Below, piece by piece: positions 44,760 to 54,438 of a stretch of 64,000 nt of DNA. Origin of the DNA: Terriglobia bacterium (GTDB lineage Bacteria; Acidobacteriota; Terriglobia; Bryobacterales; UBA6623); the NCBI GenBank assembly GCA_009838515.1, contig VXRL01000040.1, positions 181,749 to 245,748 of the forward strand. Reading direction: 5' to 3'. The notes under the pieces are model-generated. The model worked only from the letters and a program-made list of their open reading frames with translations, made no database searches and was not told where the DNA came from. The position numbers were made by a program, and so were the translations under genes. Positions within the stretch are counted from its first letter, which is position 1, and every line of letters begins with the position of its first letter.

Positions 44760-47738
44760 ATGTCCGACACCCGCCTGATTGAGCGCTGGCTCCCGATCGC
44801 TGAGATCGGCGTCGAGAGCACTCGAGAGCGTACGCCCATGACTCCGTTTCCGGCACCGAACCGCCTTCATGTTTGGTGGGCGCGCCGACCACTAGTGGCG
44901 TCACGAGCGGCAGTACTCGCGTCCCTGCTGCCAGCAAATGCCGACCGGGAAAAGTTTCTGCATGTCCTTGGGATTCACGGTGATCCAATCGCTACGCGAC
45001 AAAAGATTGATGCGGCCCGCCGACGAGGTGAACGCTTCGAGGGACAAGCCTACAGCTATCCCCGGGCGTTCAGCTACATACCTCGGGAGGACGACCATCG
45101 GTGGTTGCAGGAAACTCTGGGCACCAACGGACTCTCATCCTCTTCAGTTCTCGATCCGACTGCCGGTGGCGGGAGCATTCCATTCGAAGCGGTACGGCTC
45201 GGCACTCGAGCCGTGGCCAACGATCTTAATCCTGTCTCTGCACTTATCATGCGGGCGACGGTTTTGTGGCCCTCCCTATATGGAACAGCTCTTGAATCGG
45301 CATACCGTGAACTGTCGGATCAGTTCGTGCCGGCGCGAGAAGAACGTCTCGCTTCGTACTTCCCCCCTGAGCCGGAGCGGAACTGTATCTCAACCAATCA
45401 CCTCTGGGCACGGACGATTGTATGCCCGTACTGCGACGGTCTCGTACCGCTGTCGCCGAATTGGCGGCTTGCTCCGGACGGCACTGGCGTCAAGCTTTGT
45501 CCCGATTGCACCAATGGCCCGGGAACACCCGGCCGCGTCTGCACATTTGAGATTGTTCAACAGGCAGAGCAACAGTCACCGGGCACAGTCGCGCGCGGCA
45601 AGGGCCAGTGCCCGTGGCCCGACTGTGGCCGAATCATCGACGGAGACGAAATCAAGTCCCAAGCCAAAGCGCGAGGGATGGGCGAACAACTGTTCGCCGT
45701 CGTGTATAAGCGGAGGATCGAAACCAAGACTAAGTCGGGCAAGCGTGGTCGCGACAAGTGGGTGCGCGGCTACCGCGCACCTAGAGCTGAGGATGACAAT
45801 AGCGCCGACATCGACGCCAAGCTGGCAGAAAAGCTGGCGGAGTGGCAAGCGCTGGACTTCGCGCCGAGCGAGCGGATTCCCGACGGCACCAAGACAACCG
45901 AGCCGCACCGTTATGGCATGGCCCTCTGGCGCGACTTGTTCTCGCCGCGGCAACTGCTGTGCCACGGCACCAGCGTAGAGGTGTTCAGGGAAATGCTTGA
46001 GGCGGACCGGGACGCCGGACGACTTGACGACATTCGGCAGGCTGCCTACGGGTACTTGGCTTTCTCGCTGGATACGATGTTGAACTACAACTCGCGCATG
46101 TCGGTCTGGATGCGCACCCGCGAGGTTGTCGCGAATACATTCAACCGGCACGATCTTGCCTTCTGCTGGTCATACGCCGAGATGGCCCCACTGGTCGTCG
46201 GAATCGGCTACGACTGGACTATCAAGCAGACCGCAAAGTGCATCAAGGAACTCGTCGCGCTGGTTCATCCGAGCACCGAAACTAATGCCGCTCCGCTATT
46301 CGACCAAGTTGCTCCGAAGAAGTCCGAAGGGACCCATTCGCCGTTGCCTCCCGTTTCGATCACGTGCAAATCGGCAGACAGCCTTGACCACCTCTCTGAT
46401 GGCAGCATCGACGCTGTGGTGGTAGACCCGCCGTACTACGACAATGTCATGTACGCGGAGTTGTCGGACTTCTTCTATGTCTGGCTCAAGCGCACGGCAG
46501 GACATGTCTTCCCCGACCTGTTCCGTCGCCAGCTGACCGACAAGGAGAACGAGGCGGTGGCCAATCCGGCAAAGTTCTCTGGCGAGAAGGGTGCCAGTGC
46601 TCTCGCTGGACGGGACTATCAGGATCGCATGGCTGCGATCTTCTCCGAATGCCGACGTGTGCTGAAACCGAGCGGCATTATGACGCTGATGTTTACGCAC
46701 AAGGCGACCGGTGCCTGGGACGCACTGACCACAGGCCTGATGGAGGCCGGTTTCGCGATCACGGCATCGTGGCCTATCAACACCGAGGCAGGCGGAAGCC
46801 TGCACATCCGGGACAAGGCGGCGGCCAACAGCACTGTGTTTCTCGCCTGCCGCCCTCGTTCGCAGAATGAAATGTCTAGCGGATCGAATGGGAATGACGA
46901 GTTCCGTTACTGGGAAGATGTGGAGCCACTCGTGGCCGGTGCAGTAGCGAAGCGTGTCGGCGAGTTCCAGGAAGCAGGCATCGGCGGAGTCGACCTATTC
47001 TTGGCAGCTTTTGGCCCGGCACTAGAGGAGTTCTCTCGCCACTGGCCTCTCAGGCGGGGAACGCCACGGGATCGGCCGGAATCGCGCAGCCGACAGCGCA
47101 AGCTCCACCTAGACGAATGGGACCCATACTCCGTGACACCAGAAGACGCGCTCGATGTCGCCCGACGCGAGGTCAAGCGATGGCGACTGGAGCGGTTGGC
47201 GGCCCTGAAGGCAGACGCGGACCTTGACAATGTGACCTCGTTTTTCGTTCTGGCATGGGACACGTTTCGGGCCCCGGTCTTCCCGTACGACGAGGCTCTG
47301 CGGCTGGCACGAGCGGTTGGGGTTGATCTTGATCGAGAGATAGTGGGTCGACTTGCCAACAAACGCAGCAGCGACCTGATGATCTGGGACAGCGCACACC
47401 GTGCGGCAACCGGCACTCTCGGACCAGCCGATGGATCACGGGGTATGATCGACACACTTCACCATGCGGCTCATATAGCGCGGTCAAGGTCCTTGGCAGT
47501 CGCCCGCGAGATACTCGAACACAACGGAGTGGGTCACGAACCTCGGTTTCTTGCGGCACTCAAGGCGATACTTGAAGTACTACCGATGTCACCAGCCATC
47601 ACGGGGGTACGGCTCGGCACCGATGCGGCAGCTGCTGGCGACGACTTCGAGGCCCTCTATGGGTTGTCCCGCCTCGCCTACCACGACAACATCGGCGAAC
47701 CGGAACAACTTAAGCTCTGGCGTAGCGCCGCCGAATGA
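44760..47738 (+). CDS. DUF1156 DNA methyltransferase
   Basis: Start 44760 gives MSDTRLIERWLPIAEIG, the classic DUF1156 opening; the frame upstream to 44646 overlaps the TOPRIM gene. The 992-aa protein has the SAM motif DPTAGGGSIPFEA near 133 and the target motif DPPYYDN near 556, so it is an amino-methylase (N6-adenine or N4-cytosine). Cys pairs CPYCDG, CPDC and CPWPDC form zinc ribbons in the middle. It is expected to mark host DNA in a DISARM-related system. It lies 25 nt after the TOPRIM gene, as part of the same operon. Confidence 0.9.
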   Translation: MSDTRLIERWLPIAEIGVESTRERTPMTPFPAPNRLHVWWARRPLVASRAAVLASLLPANADREKFLHVLGIHGDPIATRQKIDAARRRGERFEGQAYSYPRAFSYIPREDDHRWLQETLGTNGLSSSSVLDPTAGGGSIPFEAVRLGTRAVANDLNPVSALIMRATVLWPSLYGTALESAYRELSDQFVPAREERLASYFPPEPERNCISTNHLWARTIVCPYCDGLVPLSPNWRLAPDGTGVKLCPDCTNGPGTPGRVCTFEIVQQAEQQSPGTVARGKGQCPWPDCGRIIDGDEIKSQAKARGMGEQLFAVVYKRRIETKTKSGKRGRDKWVRGYRAPRAEDDNSADIDAKLAEKLAEWQALDFAPSERIPDGTKTTEPHRYGMALWRDLFSPRQLLCHGTSVEVFREMLEADRDAGRLDDIRQAAYGYLAFSLDTMLNYNSRMSVWMRTREVVANTFNRHDLAFCWSYAEMAPLVVGIGYDWTIKQTAKCIKELVALVHPSTETNAAPLFDQVAPKKSEGTHSPLPPVSITCKSADSLDHLSDGSIDAVVVDPPYYDNVMYAELSDFFYVWLKRTAGHVFPDLFRRQLTDKENEAVANPAKFSGEKGASALAGRDYQDRMAAIFSECRRVLKPSGIMTLMFTHKATGAWDALTTGLMEAGFAITASWPINTEAGGSLHIRDKAAANSTVFLACRPRSQNEMSSGSNGNDEFRYWEDVEPLVAGAVAKRVGEFQEAGIGGVDLFLAAFGPALEEFSRHWPLRRGTPRDRPESRSRQRKLHLDEWDPYSVTPEDALDVARREVKRWRLERLAALKADADLDNVTSFFVLAWDTFRAPVFPYDEALRLARAVGVDLDREIVGRLANKRSSDLMIWDSAHRAATGTLGPADGSRGMIDTLHHAAHIARSRSLAVAREILEHNGVGHEPRFLAALKAILEVLPMSPAITGVRLGTDAAAAGDDFEALYGLSRLAYHDNIGEPEQLKLWRSAAE

Positions 47739-48506
47739 CGATTCCGCGGATCGGCCGAGATCCTATTGATCATATCGGCATAACTCTGGCCTGTTGACCG
47801 GCAGCTGGATTTCTGCGGACACCAATTGCATACCATCATTGTTTGGACCGATGCCGGTGAGAGTCACTCATGCCCATGCCCGAGACTCAAGATCAGTCCA
47901 CGAACTGCAAGTCAAGAGCCCTCGGACGTTCAGGGCAAGGCGCATGCAACTGGGAGATTGTGGCTCGGGTAGTCGTCGACGAAGGCTCCGACGCGCCAGT
48001 TGGATCGAATTGGTTTCGGTATGACCTCATTGCATCACCAAATCCACTCGAACAACTCAACCCCGCCGTCGAGAGCACGACCAAGGCCGGCGCCCGGTCA
48101 CACTGTCACGACACTGTTCGAGGAGAACTTCCACTTGCGCCCCGGAAGCGTCTGCTCGACCCGGCAGGTCAAGATGTGGCTCGATTCGTGTGAAACGCTC
48201 TTCGCTCCACCCAGCAGCTCACCAGCGAGAATCAGCTATGCAATCCCTCAACTGTCAAGCGTGCTCAGGCAATCACACGCTGACGGCTTGCGGCACACGA
48301 TGCGGGACGAAACCCGACGCCGTGCCAACGGGTGCGAAGCTCTGGGTGCCGATGTCTTCAGCGCCACGGCGGCTGAACCTGTATGTAGCCCCGACTTTGG
48401 CTTGCACCGACGGTCAGATCAAGGCAATCGCGCTCGTTGGCGGAATGCAGATCCTAAGGTGCAACCTCAAAGATGACCAAGCCTCGAGTGTTCAACGTTT
48501 GAGCTT
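47739..48506. other. Gap between methylase and helicase, no convincing gene
   Basis: About 768 bp between two genes that are usually tight neighbours in this kind of system. Fragments of open frame (47870-48193, 48000-48476, 48190-48516) overlap in different frames and may be an eroded gene broken by frameshifts. None shows a motif I know. Confidence 0.5.
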
Positions 48507-51500
48507 TTGGAGTTGACCGGCGTGCTCAGGGATCGGACGTGGCAACTCAAGTACACACCGGAGGACGGCGATCTCATTCGTGTCTTCTATGTCCCGGCAC
48601 TCGAGGACGCCAAGCGGTATGACCGACTGACCGGATACTTCAGTGCGGGCGCGTTGGCGCTTGCCGCAAGAGGAATCGAGGGACTGGTTCACAACAAAGG
48701 AAAAATGCGCCTCGTCGTCGGCTGCACCCTCAAGGAAGCCGAAATCGACGCTATCCAGCGGGGCGAGGAATTACGCACCCAAGTTGAACGGCGCTTGACC
48801 GCACTGCCACTGACCCCGCCGAACACCGACGCCGCAAACGCTCTGGAGTTGCTGGCTTGGATGATCGGACGCAGCCATCTCGACGTGAAGGTCGCTGTTC
48901 CCTGCGACGAGAAACGGCTGCCTGTAAACGATCCGGCGATCTTTCACGAGAAGTCAGGTGTCATCGAGGATCGAATTGGAAACAAGCTCGCCTGGACCGG
49001 CAGCCTTAACGAAACCGAAGCTGGTTGGCAGTCCAACTGGGAGAGTATCAATGTCTTTACCAGCTGGGGCCGAGAACCGAAGAGAGTATCCACTGAAGAG
49101 CGGAACTTCGAGCGTCTGTGGTCCGATACGTCGCCCCGTGCCCTCGTTCTGGACGTGCCGGACGCTGTCAAGCAAGACCTGCTTCGGTTCTTGCCGCGCG
49201 AGGGCCTCCCAACACGGCTGAAGAACGAGCCAAAGAAACCGGAGCCGCCATCACCGCCATTAACAGAACGACAGCGACTGATCTGGACGTTCATTAAGCG
49301 TGCACCATCGCTTCCAAACGGCGGGTCCCGCACGGGTGAAGCCACCGCGGCTGTCACGCCTTGGCCGCACCAAGTTCGGGCATTCGAGCGCCTCTACCAA
49401 CACTGGCCTCCTAGGTTGCTGATCGCGGACGAAGTGGGACTGGGCAAGACAATTCAGGCAGGACTGTTGCTGCGCCAAGCGTGGCTTGCCAGCCTAGCCA
49501 AGCGGATTCTCATTCTCGCTCCTAAAGCCGTCCTGAAGCAGTGGCAGATCGAGCTACGCGAGAAATTCAACCTCAATTGGCCAATCTACGACGGACGTGC
49601 GCTTCGCCGTTACGAGACGCACTCAGTGGGCGGACAGGCCAAGCACGAATCCCCAACAAGACTCTGGCATGAAGAACCAGTGGTAATCGCATCCAGCCAA
49701 CTCATGCGGCGCGCAGACCGCTTCACGACGCTTGTTGAAGACGCTGAGCCGTGGGATCTGATCATCCTAGACGAGGCCCATCATGCCCGCCGAAGCGCCG
49801 CTGGCAGTTCCAAGCAAGGCGGTCCGAATGCCTTGCTCAAGCTCATGCGATCCCTGAAGTCCCGCACCCAAGGGCTGGTCCTGCTGACAGCGACCCCGAT
49901 GCAGGTGCATCCTGTCGAGGTGTGGGACCTTCTGGACCTGCTGGGGCTTCCTCCTGAGTGGGCTGCGCCCGCTTTCCTGGACTTCTTCGAGCTGGTCAAC
50001 AGACCCAAACCGTCTGGAGACGCGTTAGAGCGTATGGCACGAATGTTCCAAGCCGTTGAAAGGGATTTGGGTCCTGCATCCCGCGAGTCTGTTCAGAGAC
50101 TGACGGGACTGTCTCGGTTGAAAGCCGGGAGGTTGCTCAGTGCGCTGCGTGACGGAGCGAGCATTCCTCGTCGCCAGCTCGATCCAGCTGGGCGTAGTGC
50201 GGCAATTGCAGTAATGAGGGCGCATTCTCCGATTCGGTGGCTGATCTCGCGCCATACCCGTGAGCTGCTGCGCCGCTACGCCAAGCAAGGGGTCTTGGCG
50301 ACCGCCATTGCGAGGCGCCAAGTTGACGACCTCTTCGTCGAAATGAGTGACGCAGAGTTCGAACTCTACGAGGCCGTCGACGAGTACATCTCGAATACCT
50401 ACAACCGAGCAGCCAGTGCCGAGAGGTCAGCAGTTGGCTTCGTGATGACGGTCTATCGTCGCCGTCTTGCAAGCAGCTTCGCCGCCCTACGCGCCACCCT
50501 GGAGAAGCGCCGCGATGCCAGATTGCACGATGCGGTCATGTCGGCGGAGGACTCGGAAGAAGACATGGCGGACGACGAGGCACTCGACGACGTGCTAGAC
50601 GAAGAAGAAGTGGCAGCCATCGCGTCCCAAGCGCTTGCCTTCGAGGAGTTAGGCGAGATCGAAAGACTGCTGGAATCGATCCAATCGCTGCCGCCCGACA
50701 GCAAGCTCGATTGGCTCAACAAGACCTTGGACGAACTGGCAATACAGGGGTACGGCCAAGTCATGGTGTTTACCCAATACACCGCCACAATGGACTTTCT
50801 GCGCGAAGCGCTTCGCTCGCGGAGCGATCTGCGCCTGATGTGCTTCTCTGGCCGCGGCGGTGAGATTCCCTCAGGTGGGGTCCAGACTGCGTGGCTTCGG
50901 ATCGACCGAGAGCAAGTCAAGCGCCGGTTTAGGGACGGCCAAGCCGATGTGCTGCTTTGCACCGACGCCGCTTCGGAAGGACTGAATTTCCAATTTTGCG
51001 GAGCGCTCGTCAACTACGACATGCCGTGGAATCCGATGCGAGTTGAGCAGCGGATTGGACGCATCGACCGAGTTGGTCAACACCATGAGTCCGTGCGAGT
51101 GGTAAACCTCCACTACAAGAACACCGTCGAGACGGACGTTTATCGGGCACTACGCAATCGCATCGGCCTCTTCGAGCAGGTCGTCGGCCGTTTACAGCCA
51201 ATCCTCGCAAGAATGCCGAAGGCCGTCGCGGATGCTGTGCTGGCCGGACGGAAGTCTGCTGATGCGCGAAACGTCGCCGACCGAATCCAAGAACAAGTCG
51301 CCGAAGAGGAGCGCGGTGGATTCGATATCGAGACTGCCCTCGATTCCGAGACCGCAATGCCGGACCGGCCACCGTCGCCAATCACAATGGATGACCTCGA
51401 CCGGGTGATCCGTGAGCCCGACCTGATGCCTCCGGGAGTGCAGGTGCAACCGATGGGGCCGCGAGAGTACAGCCTGCTCGCTCCAGGAATGAAGGAGCCT

Positions 51501-51653
51501 ATTCGGATAACGACAGATCCGGAGTACTACGAGGAAAACTCCGAGAGTGTTGAGTTGTGGTCGCCAGGCAACCCGTTCTTCAAGGGGCCCGAACCAACTC
51601 AAGGCCTGGATGTTCCAGCCGGCACGACTCTGAAGGACTTACTCGAAACGTAG
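48507..51653 (+). CDS. PLD-fused SNF2/SF2 helicase of defence system
   Basis: The start is uncertain: TTG 48507 opens the frame and GTG 48522 is an alternative; no ribosome site is clear. The 1048-aa protein has an N-terminal phospholipase-D-like domain with HEK (about 147) and GSLNETEAGWQSNWE (about 166). SNF2/SF2 motifs follow: DEVGLGKTIQ near 308 (motif I), LDEAHHAR (II), LTATPMQ (III) and GLNFQFCGALVNYDMPWNPMRVEQ with RIGRIDRVGQ (V-VI). Such helicases pair with DUF1156 methylases and DUF499. They likely translocate on and damage or mark foreign DNA. Confidence 0.9.
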   Translation: MELTGVLRDRTWQLKYTPEDGDLIRVFYVPALEDAKRYDRLTGYFSAGALALAARGIEGLVHNKGKMRLVVGCTLKEAEIDAIQRGEELRTQVERRLTALPLTPPNTDAANALELLAWMIGRSHLDVKVAVPCDEKRLPVNDPAIFHEKSGVIEDRIGNKLAWTGSLNETEAGWQSNWESINVFTSWGREPKRVSTEERNFERLWSDTSPRALVLDVPDAVKQDLLRFLPREGLPTRLKNEPKKPEPPSPPLTERQRLIWTFIKRAPSLPNGGSRTGEATAAVTPWPHQVRAFERLYQHWPPRLLIADEVGLGKTIQAGLLLRQAWLASLAKRILILAPKAVLKQWQIELREKFNLNWPIYDGRALRRYETHSVGGQAKHESPTRLWHEEPVVIASSQLMRRADRFTTLVEDAEPWDLIILDEAHHARRSAAGSSKQGGPNALLKLMRSLKSRTQGLVLLTATPMQVHPVEVWDLLDLLGLPPEWAAPAFLDFFELVNRPKPSGDALERMARMFQAVERDLGPASRESVQRLTGLSRLKAGRLLSALRDGASIPRRQLDPAGRSAAIAVMRAHSPIRWLISRHTRELLRRYAKQGVLATAIARRQVDDLFVEMSDAEFELYEAVDEYISNTYNRAASAERSAVGFVMTVYRRRLASSFAALRATLEKRRDARLHDAVMSAEDSEEDMADDEALDDVLDEEEVAAIASQALAFEELGEIERLLESIQSLPPDSKLDWLNKTLDELAIQGYGQVMVFTQYTATMDFLREALRSRSDLRLMCFSGRGGEIPSGGVQTAWLRIDREQVKRRFRDGQADVLLCTDAASEGLNFQFCGALVNYDMPWNPMRVEQRIGRIDRVGQHHESVRVVNLHYKNTVETDVYRALRNRIGLFEQVVGRLQPILARMPKAVADAVLAGRKSADARNVADRIQEQVAEEERGGFDIETALDSETAMPDRPPSPITMDDLDRVIREPDLMPPGVQVQPMGPREYSLLAPGMKEPIRITTDPEYYEENSESVELWSPGNPFFKGPEPTQGLDVPAGTTLKDLLET

Positions 51654-52139
51654 GGCTCCTGGCCACGTTTGACCACCAGAGGCAGCCAAGCCTCCGATGA
51701 CTCCGAGGATCTAGCGATTCGGAGGGGTAAATCCGAAGTGCACTGCGGCGCTAGTCGAGTCGCGTGGGGACTGCTGCGCTCACCTTCTTGGCCGCTCCCA
51801 GTGCGCTAACGTGCGGTGTCAAAGCCCGCTCGAGGGTGTTCTAAGCGATTTGCCGATTGAAGTCGGGAGAGAGAGTTCGGGTCGCTCCACGGTGAACCTA
51901 GATTCGAATTGACCGTAGGGGGGATGCCCTTCATTACCACAGGGGCCGCGCTCCACGGTGAGAGTTGTAACGCACACACCTTGCAACGCACATCGGACCT
52001 ACGAGGCACACAGCATGCGAACGCCATTGGCTGCAACTCGTCTCATTCCACTAGAACTTTGGCGACGCTGGCGCTGCCCAGCCGGCCCAATGAAGGTGTG
52101 TCATGATTGCTATGCTGGATTCCTCGGTTCGACGATGTA
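51654..52139. other. Intergenic region after helicase
   Basis: About 486 bp with a 7-bp hairpin near the start and a 13-bp direct repeat cgctccacggtga at 51883-51895 and 51949-51961. No protein-coding evidence. It precedes a possible SieB-like gene and may contain its promoter. Confidence 0.4.
51691..51725 (+). terminator. Hairpin after helicase gene
   Basis: CCTCCGA at 51691-51697 pairs with TCGGAGG at 51719-51725, starting 37 nt after the helicase stop. An alternative inner CTCCGA arm at 51701-51706 can pair with the same right arm. No U-tract follows. Confidence 0.35.
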
Positions 52140-52655
52140 ATGGCCCTGATGGATCTTGGCGGCTGGATTGAGCGCGTCTACGAAGAAGAGGATTTCGGAC
52201 GGAACATCGCCATTGCTGCCGCAGGGGCCGCAGGACTGGGCGCGTACCTCCTTCAGGGAGATTGGGTAGTAGCTGCGTTCGTTGCCGTGATCGTCTTCTC
52301 GATTGTCAAGGTCGCGGCCTCTTCGTGGCATTCGGATCGGAAGCAGTCCCGAGAACGCAGCGATCACACGGACCGGATGAACCGGCTGTTCGAAGATCTC
52401 AGCCCGAGGGAACAGGCTGTAGTGCGGGCATTTGTTTCGCATGGAGGCTGTGTTGTCAGTTGGGCGAATGCCACTCCCTCGAAGGGCTTTGATAGCACTG
52501 GGATAGACTCACTGATCAAGCGCAGGCTGATCTATTCGTCCATTTCAGTCGATGGGATCAGAGACACGTTTGAGCTGGATGCTGAACTGTTCGACTACGC
52601 ACAAGCGCTCGTGGCCGAAGACCTCCCAGAAGACACCGACGACATACCGTTCTAG
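52140..52655 (+). CDS. SieB-like inner-membrane protein (possible superinfection exclusion)
   Basis: ATG 52140 is chosen; the frame opens at TTG 52107. The 171-aa protein has an N-terminal amphipathic start (MALMDLGGWIERVYEEED), two close TM helices (about 20-38 and 42-60), then a basic cytoplasmic stretch (SSWHSDRKQSRERSDH). A C-terminal globular part with LSPREQAVVRAFV resembles a winged-helix-like domain of SieB-type proteins. SieB proteins abort lytic growth of superinfecting phage. The match is by layout only. Its stop overlaps the stop of the convergent next gene in a CTAG. Confidence 0.5.
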   Translation: MALMDLGGWIERVYEEEDFGRNIAIAAAGAAGLGAYLLQGDWVVAAFVAVIVFSIVKVAASSWHSDRKQSRERSDHTDRMNRLFEDLSPREQAVVRAFVSHGGCVVSWANATPSKGFDSTGIDSLIKRRLIYSSISVDGIRDTFELDAELFDYAQALVAEDLPEDTDDIPF

Positions 52656-52969
52656 CTGGCGTCATCGTCCTTTTCGAAATTGAAGGTCACGCGCTGCGTG
52701 TTCAGGCTTAGCAGTGCTCCGACGAGCGCGATATAGACCTCCGCCTCTGCAAGTCGCTGCTTGGTGTTGTTGTTGGGCTGGGCCTTGGCGGCCAGCTCGT
52801 CCCGCTTGTTGGTCAGCCCGTCCATGGCCACCTCCAGCGCGTCGGCGTCTCCGGGACGTTCGCTCGCCCATGTGGCCAGCTCCCGGGGGGTCGCTTCATC
52901 GATGCTCTTGGTCACTCGACGCGTGAAGCTCACGGTCAGTGTGTTGGTTTTTTGGCTGGTCGTTGACAT
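52652..52969 (-). CDS. Small acidic protein of unknown function with own promoter
   Basis: ATG 52969 is chosen because AAGGAGTG at 52978-52985 sits 8 nt upstream; TTG 52975 would be too near. The 105-aa protein has a beta N-terminus (TLTVSFTRRVTKSID), a middle with WASERPGDADALEVAMDGL, a coiled-coil-like stretch (LTNKRDELAAK) and an acidic end (NFEKDDDAS). No family is recognised. It lies under a strong promoter in AT-rich DNA, divergent in composition from the GC-rich coding part, and could be a regulator or anti-defence inhibitor. Confidence 0.7.
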   Translation of the reverse strand: MSTTSQKTNTLTVSFTRRVTKSIDEATPRELATWASERPGDADALEVAMDGLTNKRDELAAKAQPNNNTKQRLAEAEVYIALVGALLSLNTQRVTFNFEKDDDAS

Positions 52970-52991
52970 GGTCAATACACTCCTTAGAACT

Positions 52992-53021
52992 ATTCTATAT
53001 GAAATTTCAATAATATGCCAA
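52992..53021 (-). promoter_or_regulatory. Sigma-70-type promoter for the small minus-strand gene
   Basis: On the minus strand TTGGCA (53016-53021) and TAGAAT (52992-52997) are 18 nt apart, 22 nt upstream of the start codon. The -10 and -35 both lie in AT-rich DNA. Confidence 0.6.
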
Positions 53022-53076
53022 GAGATTGGTGCAAGAAAATTTCCATGTGATGACAGCGAAGTGTAAACACTCCACC

Positions 53077-53109
53077 AATAATTGATTAAATCTTATTAAA
53101 TCAATTATT
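53077..53109. repeat. AT-rich inverted repeat, possible operator
   Basis: AATAATTGATT at 53077-53087 pairs with its reverse complement at 53099-53109 (11 bp perfect), with two more pairs inside after one mismatch. It lies about 56 bp upstream of the promoter -35 box of the small minus-strand gene. Confidence 0.6.
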
Positions 53110-53511
53110 TACGGAATATCTAGGGTCTCTATATTTGACCAATATCGACATCGCTGAGCTATGGGTGTAGTGGGGGCCTCCGTTGATGATGCAGAATCCC
53201 CGCCCTGCTAGCTCAAACTCGGCGGTCATGATATCGCCGGCCTTACCCATTCCGGCTTCGCTGTAGCGAGTGATCCGGGTGACGCGGGAGTCTACAAAGC
53301 ACGACGTGTAGACTTATGGGGCTTCCCCGACCAAACCATCGAACCACAGATTGGTGACGATATTCTGCATGCCTCAATCTCTACCGTTTAGGGCGAACTC
53401 GTCGGTAGAGGGACCGACGATCGAGCGTCGGCCATCTGACCTGCGGTTACCAGCGCGTCTTCGCAAGCCCAACCCTTGGGGGACGGCGATTCCCCGTTCA
53501 CGAATCGAACT

Positions 53512-53988
53512 TCACAGTTTGTCGAAGCCACGCCAGCCGGGCAAGGCGGCCGCCTGCCGGACCCATGTTGCCATCTGCTCCTCGTCAAGTTCGCCTTCGT
53601 AGATGTCGGCCCAGCGGGCGTCCCTGTCTTTGCCCGAGCCGGGTGGGACGGGACGAAGGGCCGCTCCGTTCAAGAAAGTCACTTTCACGTAGCGGGTGAA
53701 CACGTGATAGCTGAGAAACCACCCTTCGCCCTCGACGCCATACCATGGCGAGTTCCACCTCACCGCCTTGCGCACGTTGGGCACAGTGCGCAGGATGAGA
53801 TCGTCAAGGCGGCGCCCAACATCGCTTTTCCAACCCGGCATGGCGGAAATGTATGCCTGCACTGGGGCGTCGCCGTCGGCCTTCGCGATCTGAGGATTGC
53901 CACCCGAAAGCAGGACCACCTCTCCGCCAGAGTTTTCGGTGGTCTTCGTGGAGGCCCTGGCCGACCTCTCGGACGTTTGACCGGCCAT
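53512..53988 (-). CDS. DUF1801 domain protein
   Basis: ATG 53988 is chosen over the longer frame to 54108, which adds residues unlike the family. The 158-aa protein begins with a Ser/Thr-rich N-terminal tail (about 1-35) and then carries the YdhG/DUF1801 core: VQAYISAMPGWKSDVGRRLDDLILRTVPNVRKAVRWNSPWYGVEG near 43-87, LSYHVFTRYVKVTFLNGA and a DEEQMATWVRQAAALPGW end. DUF1801 members are small cytoplasmic iron-chaperone-like proteins of unclear role. It stands alone. Confidence 0.87.
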   Translation of the reverse strand: MAGQTSERSARASTKTTENSGGEVVLLSGGNPQIAKADGDAPVQAYISAMPGWKSDVGRRLDDLILRTVPNVRKAVRWNSPWYGVEGEGWFLSYHVFTRYVKVTFLNGAALRPVPPGSGKDRDARWADIYEGELDEEQMATWVRQAAALPGWRGFDKL

Positions 53989-54231
53989 TGATTTCACTCT
54001 CTCCGTAGCGGACCTCAGAGGACAAAATGCCAGACTCTTCAGCGGTAGAGCCAACCGAGAGTAGTCGTTGCACCGACGCCCGACTAACGCAAACAAGCCT
54101 TTGGCCAATCGGAATCGCAGGCCCGAACCTCGGCTGTAAGGTGCGTTACACGACGCTAGAGCCCTTCCGCTCTTGAGCTGAGTGCCTGGTATTGTAGACG
54201 ACCGCCTCTCGCAGCGATCACCGCGCTCGAA

Positions 54232-54438
54232 TCAGCCGCGATCTTCCCGAAGCCGGTCCAGATCGACCGAGAATTCTACGTTGCCGCGGAGTTCTCTGAG
54301 CGTTTGGTGCGCAGTCCGGGCTGCCACCATGCGCAATCCCTCGCGCACGGTCGCCGCGACGCCTTGGCCGGTTGCCTCTTGAGCCTTCGCCAAGAGGTCG
54401 GCGGGCACATTTACCGTGATCTTCTGTCGCGCTTCCAC
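54232..54438 (-). CDS. Orphan ribbon-helix-helix antitoxin-like protein
   Basis: The 68-aa protein has a short beta strand QKITVNVPADLLAKAQ and the helix ATGQGVAATVREGLRMVAAR, the MetJ/Arc-type RHH pattern of VapB-like antitoxins, then a C-terminal stretch ending LDRLREDRG. A toxin would follow on the minus strand; translation from the best GTG gives a short peptide with no PIN motif. The partner is absent, so the module is broken or the antitoxin is free-standing. Confidence 0.75.
   Translation of the reverse strand: MEARQKITVNVPADLLAKAQEATGQGVAATVREGLRMVAARTAHQTLRELRGNVEFSVDLDRLREDRG

Larger units (their letters stand above)
52970..53511. other. AT-rich regulatory region, then empty flank
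   Basis: About 540 bp. Positions 52976-53160 are strikingly AT-rich and hold the promoter and inverted repeat above. The rest returns to the local GC level and has no coding evidence. It forms the right edge of the defence island. Confidence 0.55.

Noticed and set aside
54109..54231. VapC toxin beside the RHH antitoxin
   Set aside because: No PIN-domain Asp pattern is readable and the space is too short.
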